Below, piece after piece: positions 35,130-43,809 of a stretch of 64,000 nucleotides of DNA; position 1 is the first letter of the stretch, and the number at the start of each line of letters is the position of its first letter. The translations under genes and the position numbers were made by a program. Source of the stretch: Rubrivivax sp. (lineage in GTDB: Bacteria > Pseudomonadota > Gammaproteobacteria > Burkholderiales > Burkholderiaceae_C); contig JAIYCR010000081.1 in the NCBI GenBank assembly GCA_027487905.1, positions 1-64,000 on the forward strand. Direction: 5' to 3'. Under the pieces are notes generated by a model. The model saw only the letters and a program-made list of their open reading frames with translations, made no database searches and had not been told where the DNA came from.

Positions 35130-35858
35130 TCAGAACAGCACCGACAGGCCGCCGGTGAACTCGAGGTTCTGGGTCGACTCGTTGCGGCCCAGGATGTCCA
35201 GCGGGTAGAGGTGGTCGCGCATGTCCACGCGCAGTGCGAAGCGGGGGTTGAGGAACACCCGCAGGCCCACGCCGAAGTTGAAGCTCTGGCGCGTCTGCTC
35301 GACGAAGCGCGTGCTGCCCACGCCGCCGATCAGGTAGACCTGCGACGCCAGCGCGCGGTTGCGCCCGACGAACACCTCGCCGGGCAGCAGGTTGTAGCCC
35401 GCAGACAGGCTGTAGTAGCTCAGCGTCTCGCTGCGGCTGGCGAAGACGCCGCCCGGCAGCACCTGGCGGAAGGCCTCGTCGCTGACCCGGGTCTGGCCAT
35501 AGGCGGCCTCGACGAACACGTCCTCGGTGACGTGGTAGCCCAGGCGCAGGCCGCCCACGCCGCTGGAGCCGAAGTTCTGCGTGCCGTACAGGCCACCGAA
35601 GACGCCAAGCTCCCAGTCGTTCGACGGGAAGCGCGGCAGCGTGAGGATGCGGCGCTGGACCTGTGGCACCACCGCCGGCGCGTCTGCCGGGTTCGTCGCC
35701 TGGGTGGTCGTGGTCGTGGTCGTGGGGGTTTGTGCCTGGGCCGCGAAACCCGTGCCCACCAGCAGCGCGGCCAGGGCGAGCGCGCCTGGAGCCAGCGAGC
35801 GGACGAGGGACGAGGGTGGGGCGCAGGAGCGGCAAGGCAGGCAGGCAATCGGGTTCAT
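35130..35858 (-). CDS. Outer-membrane beta-barrel protein (Glt/Nfs-associated type)
   Basis: A 242-residue exported barrel. Signal peptide ends VGTGFAAQAQ; a Thr-rich linker leads to VQRRILTLPRFPSNDWELG and a small eight-strand-like barrel with GGLYGTQNFGSSGVGG, FVEAAYGQTRVSDEAF and a C-terminal Phe (LEFTGGLSVLF). This resembles the outer-membrane domain described as common in Myxococcales and a few other bacteria (TIGR04565, from memory). It and the next gene upstream end in the same GLS(V/F)xF pattern, suggesting two related barrels. Confidence 0.82.
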   Translation of the reverse strand: MNPIACLPCRSCAPPSSLVRSLAPGALALAALLVGTGFAAQAQTPTTTTTTTQATNPADAPAVVPQVQRRILTLPRFPSNDWELGVFGGLYGTQNFGSSGVGGLRLGYHVTEDVFVEAAYGQTRVSDEAFRQVLPGGVFASRSETLSYYSLSAGYNLLPGEVFVGRNRALASQVYLIGGVGSTRFVEQTRQSFNFGVGLRVFLNPRFALRVDMRDHLYPLDILGRNESTQNLEFTGGLSVLF

Positions 35859-35873
35859 GGGCGCTCGCGGTGG

Positions 35874-36725
35874 TCAGAAGAAAAAGGACAGGCCGGCGCT
35901 GATCGAGCGGAACTCCACCGATCGCGTGTCGCCGACGAAGGCGGTGTGCAAGGTGTAGTCAGCGCGCAGGACGAAGCGCTCGGCCAGGTGGTAGCGCAGT
36001 CCCAGCGTGGCCGTGGCCAGACGTGCGTCGGTGTCCACGATGCCCACCAGGCTGGCGTTGGGCACGTTGCGGAAGCTTCCGAAGCCCACCGCCACCGACG
36101 GCGACAGCCGGCGGTCGGACCAGGGCTCGGCGCTCAGGTCGACGTGCCAGTAGCTCGAGCCCGAGAACGCCCCCTGGACCTGGCCCAGCGTGCCCTCGAC
36201 CCGCAGCGTGTCCGACAGCCGGTAGGCGCTCCAGGCCTTGAGCAGCGGGTCGCGCTCGAATCGCCCGACGGCCGCACCGAGTTCCACCCGCCGGCCGAGG
36301 TAGTCATCCAGCAGCAGATCACGGAAGCTGCGACGCGCGCCCGCTTCGGTCAGCGTGTCCTGCAACTGGCGCCGGTGCACCCAGCCCTCGCGCCCTTGCG
36401 GCGTCAGCACCCGGTACCAGTCGGTCCGGCGCATCGTGACGACGACGCTCTCGCCGCGCGGCACGGAGAAGAAGACCGGATAGCCGCGGCCGGGCCCGGT
36501 GTGCACGTCGATGAAAGGCTCGACCACGGTGAGCGTCTCGGTTCGGGGTGCGCCTGAAGCCGGCGCGGCGGCTTCGATGCGGGCGGCATGCGCGTCGCTC
36601 GATGCGGCCTGGGCCTGACCCAGCACCGGGCCTGGCAGCGCCACCAGCAGCGCGGTCGCGGCCAGCCACGGCAGCCGGGTGCAGCCGGCGGATGAGCAGG
36701 GGTCAGCAGGACGGCGCAGTCTCAT
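35874..36725 (-). CDS. SH3b domain fused to outer-membrane beta-barrel
   Basis: A 283-residue exported protein. After the signal peptide an SH3-like bacterial domain (about 65-130) has FIDVHTGPGRGYPVFFSVPR, RRTDWYRVLT and GREGWVHRRQL. The remainder is a barrel like that of the preceding protein (RRVELGAAVGRFERDPLL, ending GLSFFF). SH3b domains bind peptidoglycan or proteins, so the fusion could tie an outer-membrane barrel to the cell wall. ATG 36725 overlaps the preceding stop (atga). Confidence 0.85.
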   Translation of the reverse strand: MRLRRPADPCSSAGCTRLPWLAATALLVALPGPVLGQAQAASSDAHAARIEAAAPASGAPRTETLTVVEPFIDVHTGPGRGYPVFFSVPRGESVVVTMRRTDWYRVLTPQGREGWVHRRQLQDTLTEAGARRSFRDLLLDDYLGRRVELGAAVGRFERDPLLKAWSAYRLSDTLRVEGTLGQVQGAFSGSSYWHVDLSAEPWSDRRLSPSVAVGFGSFRNVPNASLVGIVDTDARLATATLGLRYHLAERFVLRADYTLHTAFVGDTRSVEFRSISAGLSFFF

Positions 36726-37336
36726 GGCGTGATGCAGTCGCCGTTGACCGGGTCGTCGTTGGTGAAGAGGCTGGCGGCCGCCGGGCTGAACTCGTCCTGC
36801 CCGGCCGGCATCGGCCGGCTGATCCAGAACTGGATGCGGCGCACGTTCGGGTCCTGGGTGCTGGGGAAGATCAACCCGCCGCCATGCAGCACGCCACGCA
36901 CGAGCGGCTTGGTCAGAAGCCGGCTGGCCAGCGGATCGCTGAACACCACCTCGCCCTGGGAGGACAGGAAGTTGCGGTACATGTCGGTCTGCCGGATCGA
37001 GTCCGCCTGGGCGGCTGCGCTGCGCAGGTCCACCGGCGCGGCGTCGCCGCGCATCCGGAAGGCGCCGCCCGTGCCGCTGCGGTCGTCGTGGCAGCCCGAT
37101 CCGGCGCAGCTGTTCAGCGAGCGAACCCCGTTCTGATCGATCTGCAGCTGGGCAATCAGGATGGGGTTCACGCAGCGCTGGTAGTAGGCGAAGGACAGGC
37201 GCTGGCCGGTGGCACCGGGCGGGTTCAGCAGCGTGGGCGGGTTGGACAGCGGCGTGCCGCCGCCGCAGCCGGCCAGGAGCAGCAGGACCAGGGCAAGGGG
37301 CAGGGCCTGGCTGCGGTGGAGGGGAGTCGTCGTCAT
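36722..37336 (-). CDS. Lipoprotein with CX4CH haem-like motif
   Basis: A 204-residue lipoprotein, lipobox LLAGCGG (Cys about residue 24). It has RCVNPIL and, near residue 77, SCAGSGCHDD: two Cys separated by four residues followed by His, a spacing known for some haems in cytochrome c3-type proteins rather than the standard CXXCH. No other CXXCH is present. Sequence after it (DPLASRLLTKPLVRG) resembles the post-haem part of Planctomycete-type cytochrome c domains. Overlaps the HzsA-related gene by 4 bp. Haem binding is probable but unproven. Confidence 0.72.
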   Translation of the reverse strand: MTTTPLHRSQALPLALVLLLLAGCGGGTPLSNPPTLLNPPGATGQRLSFAYYQRCVNPILIAQLQIDQNGVRSLNSCAGSGCHDDRSGTGGAFRMRGDAAPVDLRSAAAQADSIRQTDMYRNFLSSQGEVVFSDPLASRLLTKPLVRGVLHGGGLIFPSTQDPNVRRIQFWISRPMPAGQDEFSPAAASLFTNDDPVNGDCITP

Positions 37337-40300
37337 CGGCAGCCGGCGGCGATCCACGCCAGGATGGCGGCATGGCCGGCGCTGCCCGCGGGCAGCGGCG
37401 CCGCACCGGAGGTTCCGGTGGGGTGGGGCGCGCGGGCCGGCTCGCGCAGCAGCGGGTTGGCTGCACCGCCGCAGACGTCGGTGACCATGCCCACGCTGGC
37501 GTTGAAGTCGCCCTCGGCGCTGCCGGTGAGCACATAGCGGTTGGTGAGGTAGGGGCGGTTGCCCTGTGCCGCGCCGCTGCTCCCTCCCGGGCTGTGGCAG
37601 CCCATGCACTGCGCGTTGAGCACCGGCTGCACGGTCTGCGCGAAGGTCGTTGCACTCAGGCCCAGCACCCGCTGGGCCGCGCCGCCCGTGTTCATGTCGT
37701 TCATGTACTGGCCGCCCAGGTCCATCCATTCGGACAGCAGACGAAGCTCGGCCGGGTTGAGCAGGCGGGCATGGTCGGGCGCGGACCCGGGGGGCGTGGG
37801 GTAGGTGCTGCGGGCTTCGGCGCTGGCCTTCAGGCTCTGCCCGAAGAGGATCTCGGCCAGGCGGCTCGAGCGCGCCAGGCCCACCGCGCCGCCTGCGTCG
37901 GTCTCCACCAGCGCGGGCTGGCGCTGCACCCGGGGCACGCCGTCCACCAGGCGCACCACCGGCTGCCCGGTGGCGGCGTCGACCACCGGATCGCCGATCA
38001 GCAGCTCGTCGTAGGACACCAGTCGCCCGCTGCCCGCCAGGGTCGAGCGCAGGTCCAGCCGGGTGGCGTCGGCATGGCAGGCCACGCAGGTGTTGGCGCC
38101 GCGGTCGCGGCTCCACAGCGGCTGGATGTGCTGGCGGTAGTTGATGAGGCCGTTCACCGGCGCCGCGGTGGCCAGGTCGTCCGCGGGATTGGCGTTGCCC
38201 GTGTAGCGCACGGTGATGGGCGGCAGGGCGGTCACGCCGGCCAGTCGGGTGTCGGCCCAGACGTCGCGGAACTCCAGATCGCTCTGCAGGTTCAGGCGGG
38301 ACGCGTCCAGCCGGGTGCGCAGCGAGGCCAGGGTCTCGCCCGACTGGTGCGCGCCGCGAAGGCCGGGCAGCAGCGCCACGGGCAGGTCGTTCACCGTGGC
38401 GCCCGCGTTGATGGACGCGCCACGCCGGGGGCTGTGGCAGCCGTCGCAGGTTCGCCGCTCGCCGGCGCGGACCTGGATCCAGTTCAGGTGCGTCTGGATG
38501 GCGCGGCCCTGCGCGTCCAGCACCGCCAGGGCCAGGGGCGTGTCCGAGGGCACGAGCAGCTTGAAGGAGCCGTCCGGCTCGATGGGCGCATAGCCAAGGA
38601 TCTGCTGCGGCTCGAAGTCGGTCTCGCCGATGGCCTGGCGCATGCCGCCCATGCCGGCCTGGGGCGCGACCGCGCGGGTGGCCCGGACGAAGCGCGCCGG
38701 CGCGCAGCGGTAGGCGACGTCGGCGGGGTTCTTCATCCGCGCCAGGTCGGCCACCAAGGCCCGGGTGTCGGACGTGTCCAGGGGCGCTCGCAGGGCAATC
38801 GCCTGGGTGCAACCAACGCCCAGGTCGCTGGCCACCAGCATGGACTCGCTCATGCGTTGCAGGCCGTCGGTGTCGTAGACGCTGCGAACCTCGATCAGGC
38901 CCTGGCGGCGACTGGCCAGTGCGGCGTCGGTGGCGGTGGGCTGGGCGCTGCTCGGCTGGGCGCGCGGCTGCAGGGCCACCGGGTCCACGTACATGAAGCC
39001 GGCGGGCGGCGAGGCCACGTTCAGCCAGGTCTGGCCGGAGGCACTGGTGCCCCCGCGGGTGTCGACCATGTAGATGCCGTAGGCCGCCGGGGCGTTGTCC
39101 TGCACCGGCTCGGCGGCGCGCTGGGCGCGGGTGAGGGTGTCGTCCTCCAGGCGGGCGCGTTCGGCTGCGGTGAGGTTCACGCAGGGCGTCACCTGGCCGT
39201 TTCGGGTGACCTCGCACGGGCGCCAGGCCACCAGCATCCGGTCGGTGCCATCCCACAGCGGGAAGGGCGTGGTGACGCGGCCGAAGGCGGACAGTCCGCG
39301 TCCGTCGGCGAGCATCCGCTCGGTGGCCTGGGCCTGCCCGCCGCGCGGCGACACGGCGCTGTTGGCGGGGGTGTCCTGCTCGGAGTAGTTGGCGATGTCC
39401 ACCAGCATCAGCGAGCCACCTTCCTGTGTGCCGGACAGCGGCATCAGGTCGGTGGCCACCATGCCCTTGAATCGGCCGGCAGGGTCCATGTCGCGGGGGT
39501 GCAGGAAGCTGTTGCCCGGGCTGTGCGCGCCGTACTTGACGAACATGCCGCTGCCGTCGGGCTTGACGGTGAACAGCGCAAAGCGGTTGCGCGGGCCGAC
39601 ATGCTCCCAGCGCGAGAAGAGGATGTCGCCGTCGGGTCGGACGGTGGGGTTGCGGTCGTGGCTCTGGTTCACCGAGATCTGGGTGATCGAGCCGCCGTCG
39701 GCATCCATGGTGTGCAAGTTGAGCACGCGCTCGCGCTCGTATTCGTCGATGACGTAGAGCCGCTCGCCGTTCGGCCCGGTCGAGCGGGACAGTCCTTGAC
39801 GGTTGGAGGTGAAGACGAAGCCGCGACCCGCCGGGAGCCACGCCGGCTCTAGGTCATCGTCTTCGGTGGATGCGGTCAAGCGGCGAAAGCTCCCCTGCGC
39901 GAGATCGGGGCTGCCCAGCGTGTATTCCCACAGGTTCCAGCGGCCGGTGCAGGCGCGCGGCCCGTCGGCCCGTCCGTCCACGGTGGCGGTGTTGTCCGCC
40001 GGGCAACGCATGGTGAAGACGATGCGCCGCCCGTCCCATGACACCTCCGGGTCGGCCACGTCGCCGCGCCCTTCGGTGAAGCGGCGGGTGAGGTTCACCT
40101 CCCGGGCGCTGGGGCTGGATTTCTCGCGCAGCATCAGGTCGCCGCCCGGCGCGCTGTTGCTGCCGTCGGTGGGGTTCAGGCGCAGCGCGGTCGAGCGCAT
40201 CGCGTAGGCGATGGGAACGTCGCCGGCAACGGCAACGTTCCCGCTGCCCGCGGAGGAGCCGCTGCCGCAGGCGGAGAGCACGACGACGCCCGCGAGTGCC

Positions 40301-40350
40301 GCCACGAAGGCGAAGGCGGGGCCAGGACGGACGGGCGTTCGCGGGGTCAT
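37333..40350 (-). CDS. HzsA-related triheme beta-propeller lipoprotein
   Basis: A 1005-residue lipoprotein (LSACGSG, Cys about 28). An N-terminal PD40/WD40-type beta-propeller (about 90-300: DPEVSWDGRRIVFTMR, EPAWLPAGRGFVFTSNRQ, NPTVRPDGDILFSRW) is followed by a middle domain with PIEPDGSFKLLVPSDTPLAL and three CXXCH haem sites: CDGCH near residue 634, CVACH near 753 and CMGCH near 915. The order propeller, middle domain, haem matches proteins called HzsA-related (hydrazine synthase alpha-like). Hydrazine synthesis itself is not suggested: no HzsB/C is present. Likely periplasmic or surface electron carrier. Confidence 0.87.
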   Translation of the reverse strand: MTPRTPVRPGPAFAFVAALAGVVVLSACGSGSSAGSGNVAVAGDVPIAYAMRSTALRLNPTDGSNSAPGGDLMLREKSSPSAREVNLTRRFTEGRGDVADPEVSWDGRRIVFTMRCPADNTATVDGRADGPRACTGRWNLWEYTLGSPDLAQGSFRRLTASTEDDDLEPAWLPAGRGFVFTSNRQGLSRSTGPNGERLYVIDEYERERVLNLHTMDADGGSITQISVNQSHDRNPTVRPDGDILFSRWEHVGPRNRFALFTVKPDGSGMFVKYGAHSPGNSFLHPRDMDPAGRFKGMVATDLMPLSGTQEGGSLMLVDIANYSEQDTPANSAVSPRGGQAQATERMLADGRGLSAFGRVTTPFPLWDGTDRMLVAWRPCEVTRNGQVTPCVNLTAAERARLEDDTLTRAQRAAEPVQDNAPAAYGIYMVDTRGGTSASGQTWLNVASPPAGFMYVDPVALQPRAQPSSAQPTATDAALASRRQGLIEVRSVYDTDGLQRMSESMLVASDLGVGCTQAIALRAPLDTSDTRALVADLARMKNPADVAYRCAPARFVRATRAVAPQAGMGGMRQAIGETDFEPQQILGYAPIEPDGSFKLLVPSDTPLALAVLDAQGRAIQTHLNWIQVRAGERRTCDGCHSPRRGASINAGATVNDLPVALLPGLRGAHQSGETLASLRTRLDASRLNLQSDLEFRDVWADTRLAGVTALPPITVRYTGNANPADDLATAAPVNGLINYRQHIQPLWSRDRGANTCVACHADATRLDLRSTLAGSGRLVSYDELLIGDPVVDAATGQPVVRLVDGVPRVQRQPALVETDAGGAVGLARSSRLAEILFGQSLKASAEARSTYPTPPGSAPDHARLLNPAELRLLSEWMDLGGQYMNDMNTGGAAQRVLGLSATTFAQTVQPVLNAQCMGCHSPGGSSGAAQGNRPYLTNRYVLTGSAEGDFNASVGMVTDVCGGAANPLLREPARAPHPTGTSGAAPLPAGSAGHAAILAWIAAGCR

Positions 40351-40401
40351 CGCAGGGCTCCTCAGGTATTCAGTCAGGCGGGCGAGCGAGGGGTAGAAGG
40401 C

Positions 40402-41508
40402 TCAGTGGGACGGCCGGCCATCGAAGGCCACCGCCGCATCGAGGGCCACCGCTGACGCGCGGCCCAGGTCCGCCAGCCCGCGGGTCGCGTGCAGCCGGCC
40501 CTGCGCATCGACGACGACCGCATCGGCGCCGGCCACGGTCTCGACCAGGGAGAGTCCTTCGGCCACGCCGCGCACGAACACGGCCTTGGACAGCGCCTCG
40601 GCCGTCAGGCCGTCGTCTGCCAGCACGGTCACGCTGTGCACCGCATCGGGTGATCGCCCGGTCTGCGGATCGACGATGTGATGCCAGCGCCGGGCCGCCT
40701 GGCCTGCCGTGGCGGGCTCGTCGAAGCCGCGTTCGTAGTCGCCCGAGGTGGAAATGGCGCAGTCCACCAACGGCAGGATGGCCACGACGCCCGCCGGATC
40801 CCGCGGGTGCCGGATCGCCACTGTCCAGGGCTCGCCCCGGCGGTCGCCGAGCACCCGGCTGTCGCCGCCCGCGGCCACATGGGCATGGGCGATGCCCCGG
40901 GCGCGCAGCAGCGCGCTGGCGTTGTCCACTGCATGGCCCTTGGCGAAGCCGCCCAGGTCGATGCGCATGCCGGGACGGTCGAAGCGCACGCTGCGGTCGC
41001 GGGCGTCCAGGCGCAGGTGCTGCCAGCCGATGTGCTTGCGGGCTGCCTGCAGTTCGGCATCGCCGGGCCGCTTGCCGGCCCGGTAATCGAAGAGGCAGCC
41101 CACGGCGGCGAAGGTGATGTCGAAGGCCCCGCCGGACAGGCGCGAGAACTGCTGCGCCCGCGCCAGCAGCGCGAACACCTCGCCGCGCACCTGCACCGGC
41201 TCGCGCGCCGCCAGCGCGTTGATGCGGGAGAGCTCGGAGTCGCTGCGGTGGGGGCTGAACAGCCGGTCGATGCGGTGCATCTCGGCCATCACGGCGCAGA
41301 GCGCCTCCTCGGCCGCCGCGGCGTCCTCGTGCCACAGCTGGGCCTGGATGGACGTGCCCATGATGGCCTCGCTGCGGCGGTGCCAGCCAGCGGGGCATCG
41401 GTCCGGCAGCACGGCAGCGTCGACTGGCGGCGCCGCAGGGGTCGAGGCGGCCGGTGCCGAGCGACGCCCGGCCGCCCGTCTTCCGATCGCCTGCAGTGCT
41501 TCGAACAT
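40402..41508 (-). CDS. apbE: FAD:protein FMN transferase (ApbE family)
   Basis: A 368-residue flavin transferase that attaches FMN covalently to Thr/Ser of target proteins. Motifs: EAIMGTSIQAQL, DITFAAVGCLFDYRAG, RIDLGGFAKGHAVD, AAGGDSRVLG and HHIVDPQTGRSP. Near the C-terminus the metal-site segment, usually AD(A/G)xxT, reads AEALSKAVFV, with Glu for Asp and Lys for Thr. No lipobox or clear signal peptide is seen. ATG 41508 is chosen (ggggac upstream); ATG 41544 is an alternative. First gene of the long redox/envelope operon, 51 bp before the HzsA-related gene. Confidence 0.9.
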   Translation of the reverse strand: MFEALQAIGRRAAGRRSAPAASTPAAPPVDAAVLPDRCPAGWHRRSEAIMGTSIQAQLWHEDAAAAEEALCAVMAEMHRIDRLFSPHRSDSELSRINALAAREPVQVRGEVFALLARAQQFSRLSGGAFDITFAAVGCLFDYRAGKRPGDAELQAARKHIGWQHLRLDARDRSVRFDRPGMRIDLGGFAKGHAVDNASALLRARGIAHAHVAAGGDSRVLGDRRGEPWTVAIRHPRDPAGVVAILPLVDCAISTSGDYERGFDEPATAGQAARRWHHIVDPQTGRSPDAVHSVTVLADDGLTAEALSKAVFVRGVAEGLSLVETVAGADAVVVDAQGRLHATRGLADLGRASAVALDAAVAFDGRPSH

Positions 41509-41687
41509 GCCGTCCCCGTGACCGCGCCGGGCCCGTCCCGGCATCGGAGCGGACGCCCTGGGGCGCGTGGCGGCATGTTCAAGGCGTGGGTCGGTGCCTG
41601 TCCGTCACGACTTTGCAAATGTCATGGCACGGGTGTGCCCGCGCGTACGAAAGCGCAAGCGAAGCCGCAGCGCGGTGAGCGGATGTG

Positions 41688-43073
41688 TCAGCGCGCGGCG
41701 CTTCGGCCGGCTTGCTTGGCGCGGTACATCGCCAGATCGGCGGCATGCAGCAGCTGCGCCACGTCCTCGCCTGCATCGGGGGAGACGACCACGCCGATGC
41801 TCGCGCCGACGTCCATCACCTGTCCTGCGAACTCGATGGGCGCGGCGATGGCCGCCCGCAGCTTGGCCGCGACCCGCTCGCCGTCGCACGCCTGGCGCAC
41901 CGCGGGCAGCAGAACCACGAACTCGTCGCCGCCGATGCGGCAGGCCAGATCGCCCACCCGTATGACGCGCTGGATGCGCGCGGCGATCTCGCGCAGAACC
42001 GCGTCCCCGGCGGCATGGCCGTACCGGTCGTTGATGGGCTTGAAGCGGTCCAGGTCGATGAACAGCAGGCACAGGGCACGGCCCTGCCGGGCCGCCGAAC
42101 CCAGCGCCGCTTCCAGCTCGCGCTCGAGCAGCGCGCGGTTGGCCAGGCCGGTCAGCGGGTCGCTGAAGGCCAGGCGGCGCATGGTGGCTTCCTGCTGCCG
42201 CCGGGCGGAGATGTCGTAGGCCATGTGCAGCAGCGCCTCGGGCTGTCCGTCAGCGCCGCGCAGCACGGAGGTCGCTAGCAGCGCCGGCACGGCCGAACCG
42301 TCGGCGCGGCGCAGCGTCACCTCGTTCTCCACATGATCGGTGTCGCCCAGCGCGGCCAGCCAGCGACCGGCCGAAAGCGGCACCTGCTCGGGTCCGGCCA
42401 CGGCGCCGCGGTCGATGAAGCGATCGAAGTTCAAGCCCTGGGCGGACGCCGACAGGCTGCCCTCGGCCGCATCCTCGAAACCAGCGTCAAGGCCGCCGGG
42501 CGCAGCGTCGATCGCCAGCAGGCGGCGCGCGGCCGGGTTCAGTGCCTGGATGGCGCCGCAGGGGTCGGTGAGCACGATGCCGAAAGCGGCGTGCCGCAGC
42601 ATGCCCTCGTAGCGGCGGGTGGCGCTGTCCATCTCCGCCAGCGTCATCGCGATGGCCTCGTCGGCGGCCCGGCTGTCGGTCAGGTCGCGCAGGGTGGCGA
42701 CATAGGGCGCCGGCTCCGGCCCCGGCTGGTGCACCCGGGTCAGGCGCACGGCCACCGGAAAGGGGTTGCCGTCGCTGCGGCGGCCCTGGCGCTCGGTGTT
42801 GCCGCCGCTCGGCTCCATGCCCACGCCCTGGGTCCAGTGGGTGTCGTCCGACCAGGCCGACAGCGGGGCGTCCAGCAGATCGGAGAAGGTGCAGCCCCGG
42901 GCGGCGTGGCGGTCCAGGCCGAACATCGCAGCGGCCGCTGCGTTCAGTTCGCGCACGCTGCCCTGGGCGTCGACCAGCGCGATGCCATCCGCCGAGCCGT
43001 GGAACAGCGCCTCGAACAGAGGCTGGACGGGCGCGGCGGGCGCCGCGTAGGCGTGGACTTCGGAGCGGGGCAT
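41688..43073 (-). CDS. PAS-PAS-GGDEF diguanylate cyclase
   Basis: A 461-residue cytoplasmic signalling protein. Two PAS-like domains (about 17-130, FHGSADGIALVDAQGSV; and about 145-285, FGIVLTDPCGAIQALNP) precede a GGDEF domain from about 300. The active site is intact (RIGGDEFVVLLP) and a product-inhibition I-site RVGD lies five residues before it. It should make c-di-GMP from GTP with feedback control. Located 180 bp upstream of ApbE on the same strand, so a regulatory link to the envelope operon is possible. Confidence 0.92.
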   Translation of the reverse strand: MPRSEVHAYAAPAAPVQPLFEALFHGSADGIALVDAQGSVRELNAAAAAMFGLDRHAARGCTFSDLLDAPLSAWSDDTHWTQGVGMEPSGGNTERQGRRSDGNPFPVAVRLTRVHQPGPEPAPYVATLRDLTDSRAADEAIAMTLAEMDSATRRYEGMLRHAAFGIVLTDPCGAIQALNPAARRLLAIDAAPGGLDAGFEDAAEGSLSASAQGLNFDRFIDRGAVAGPEQVPLSAGRWLAALGDTDHVENEVTLRRADGSAVPALLATSVLRGADGQPEALLHMAYDISARRQQEATMRRLAFSDPLTGLANRALLERELEAALGSAARQGRALCLLFIDLDRFKPINDRYGHAAGDAVLREIAARIQRVIRVGDLACRIGGDEFVVLLPAVRQACDGERVAAKLRAAIAAPIEFAGQVMDVGASIGVVVSPDAGEDVAQLLHAADLAMYRAKQAGRSAAR

Positions 43074-43209
43074 GGCGGACGGCGGTCTGAGGCAAGGCCC
43101 GGACTGGAAGCGCCCAGCCCGATGCCTGCATTTCGACGGCCCGCCCGATTGACTTGAGGCAAATCCCCAATTCAGGGGAGAAGCCACCGCCCCTGTCGGC
43201 AGGTTTCGA

Positions 43210-43809
43210 TCAGGCCGACAGCTTGGCCGCCAGGCGCGCCACGTGCTCGCCCTGGAATCGGGCGCCGGCCAGGTCGGTTTCGGTGGGCTTGCGCGAGCCA
43301 TCGCCGCCGGCGACGGTCGACGCGCCGTAGGGGCTGCAGCCGATGATCTCGTTCACGCCCATCTGGGCCTGGAAGGAGTAGGGCAGGCCGGCGATCACCA
43401 TGCCGTGGTGCAGCAGCACGGTGTGCGTGGCCAGGATGGTGCTCTCCTGGCCGCCGTGCTGGGTGGCCGCACTGGTGAACACCGAGCCCACCTTGCCGAT
43501 GAGCTTGCCGGTGAACCACAGGCCGCCGGTCTGGTCGAGGAAGCTCTTCATCTGGGCGGCCATGTTGCCGAAGCGGGTGGGCGTGCCGATGACGATGGCA
43601 TCGTAGTCGGCCAGTTCCTCCACCGTGGCCACCGGGGCGGCCTGGTCGAGCTTGTAGTGCGAGGCCTGCGCGACCGCAGCCGGCACGGTCTCGGGCACGC
43701 GTTTGACGCTCACCTCGGCGCCGGCCCCGCGTGCGCCTTCGGCCACCGCCTGGGCCATCGCCTCGATGTGACCGTAGCTGCTGTAGTAGAGGACGAGGAC
43801 CTTGGCCAT
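43210..43809 (-). CDS. wrbA: NAD(P)H:quinone oxidoreductase WrbA
   Basis: A 199-residue flavodoxin-like FMN enzyme (two-electron quinone reductase). FMN-binding [15 protein letters not shown] at the N-terminus, [19 protein letters not shown] and [15 protein letters not shown] are WrbA hallmarks. ATG 43809 has ggagac upstream. It is divergent from the DUF4197 gene and 136 bp upstream of the diguanylate cyclase gene. A quinone reductase next to a redox operon is suggestive but not proof of a link. Confidence 0.95.
   Translation of the reverse strand: MAKVLVLYYSSYGHIEAMAQAVAEGARGAGAEVSVKRVPETVPAAVAQASHYKLDQAAPVATVEELADYDAIVIGTPTRFGNMAAQMKSFLDQTGGLWFTGKLIGKVGSVFTSAATQHGGQESTILATHTVLLHHGMVIAGLPYSFQAQMGVNEIIGCSPYGASTVAGGDGSRKPTETDLAGARFQGEHVARLAAKLSA

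Noticed and set aside
37372-39852. An 826-codon plus-strand frame opposite the triheme propeller gene.
   Set aside because: The minus strand has three CXXCH sites and propeller motifs; the plus frame has none.
37333-40350. True hydrazine synthase activity.
   Set aside because: Only an HzsA-related protein is present; no HzsB, HzsC or hydrazine dehydrogenase genes, and the neighbours are different.
43173-43195. A terminator after wrbA (cagggg and cccctg with an 11-nt loop).
   Set aside because: Short 6-bp stem and no T-run on the wrbA strand; too weak to call.
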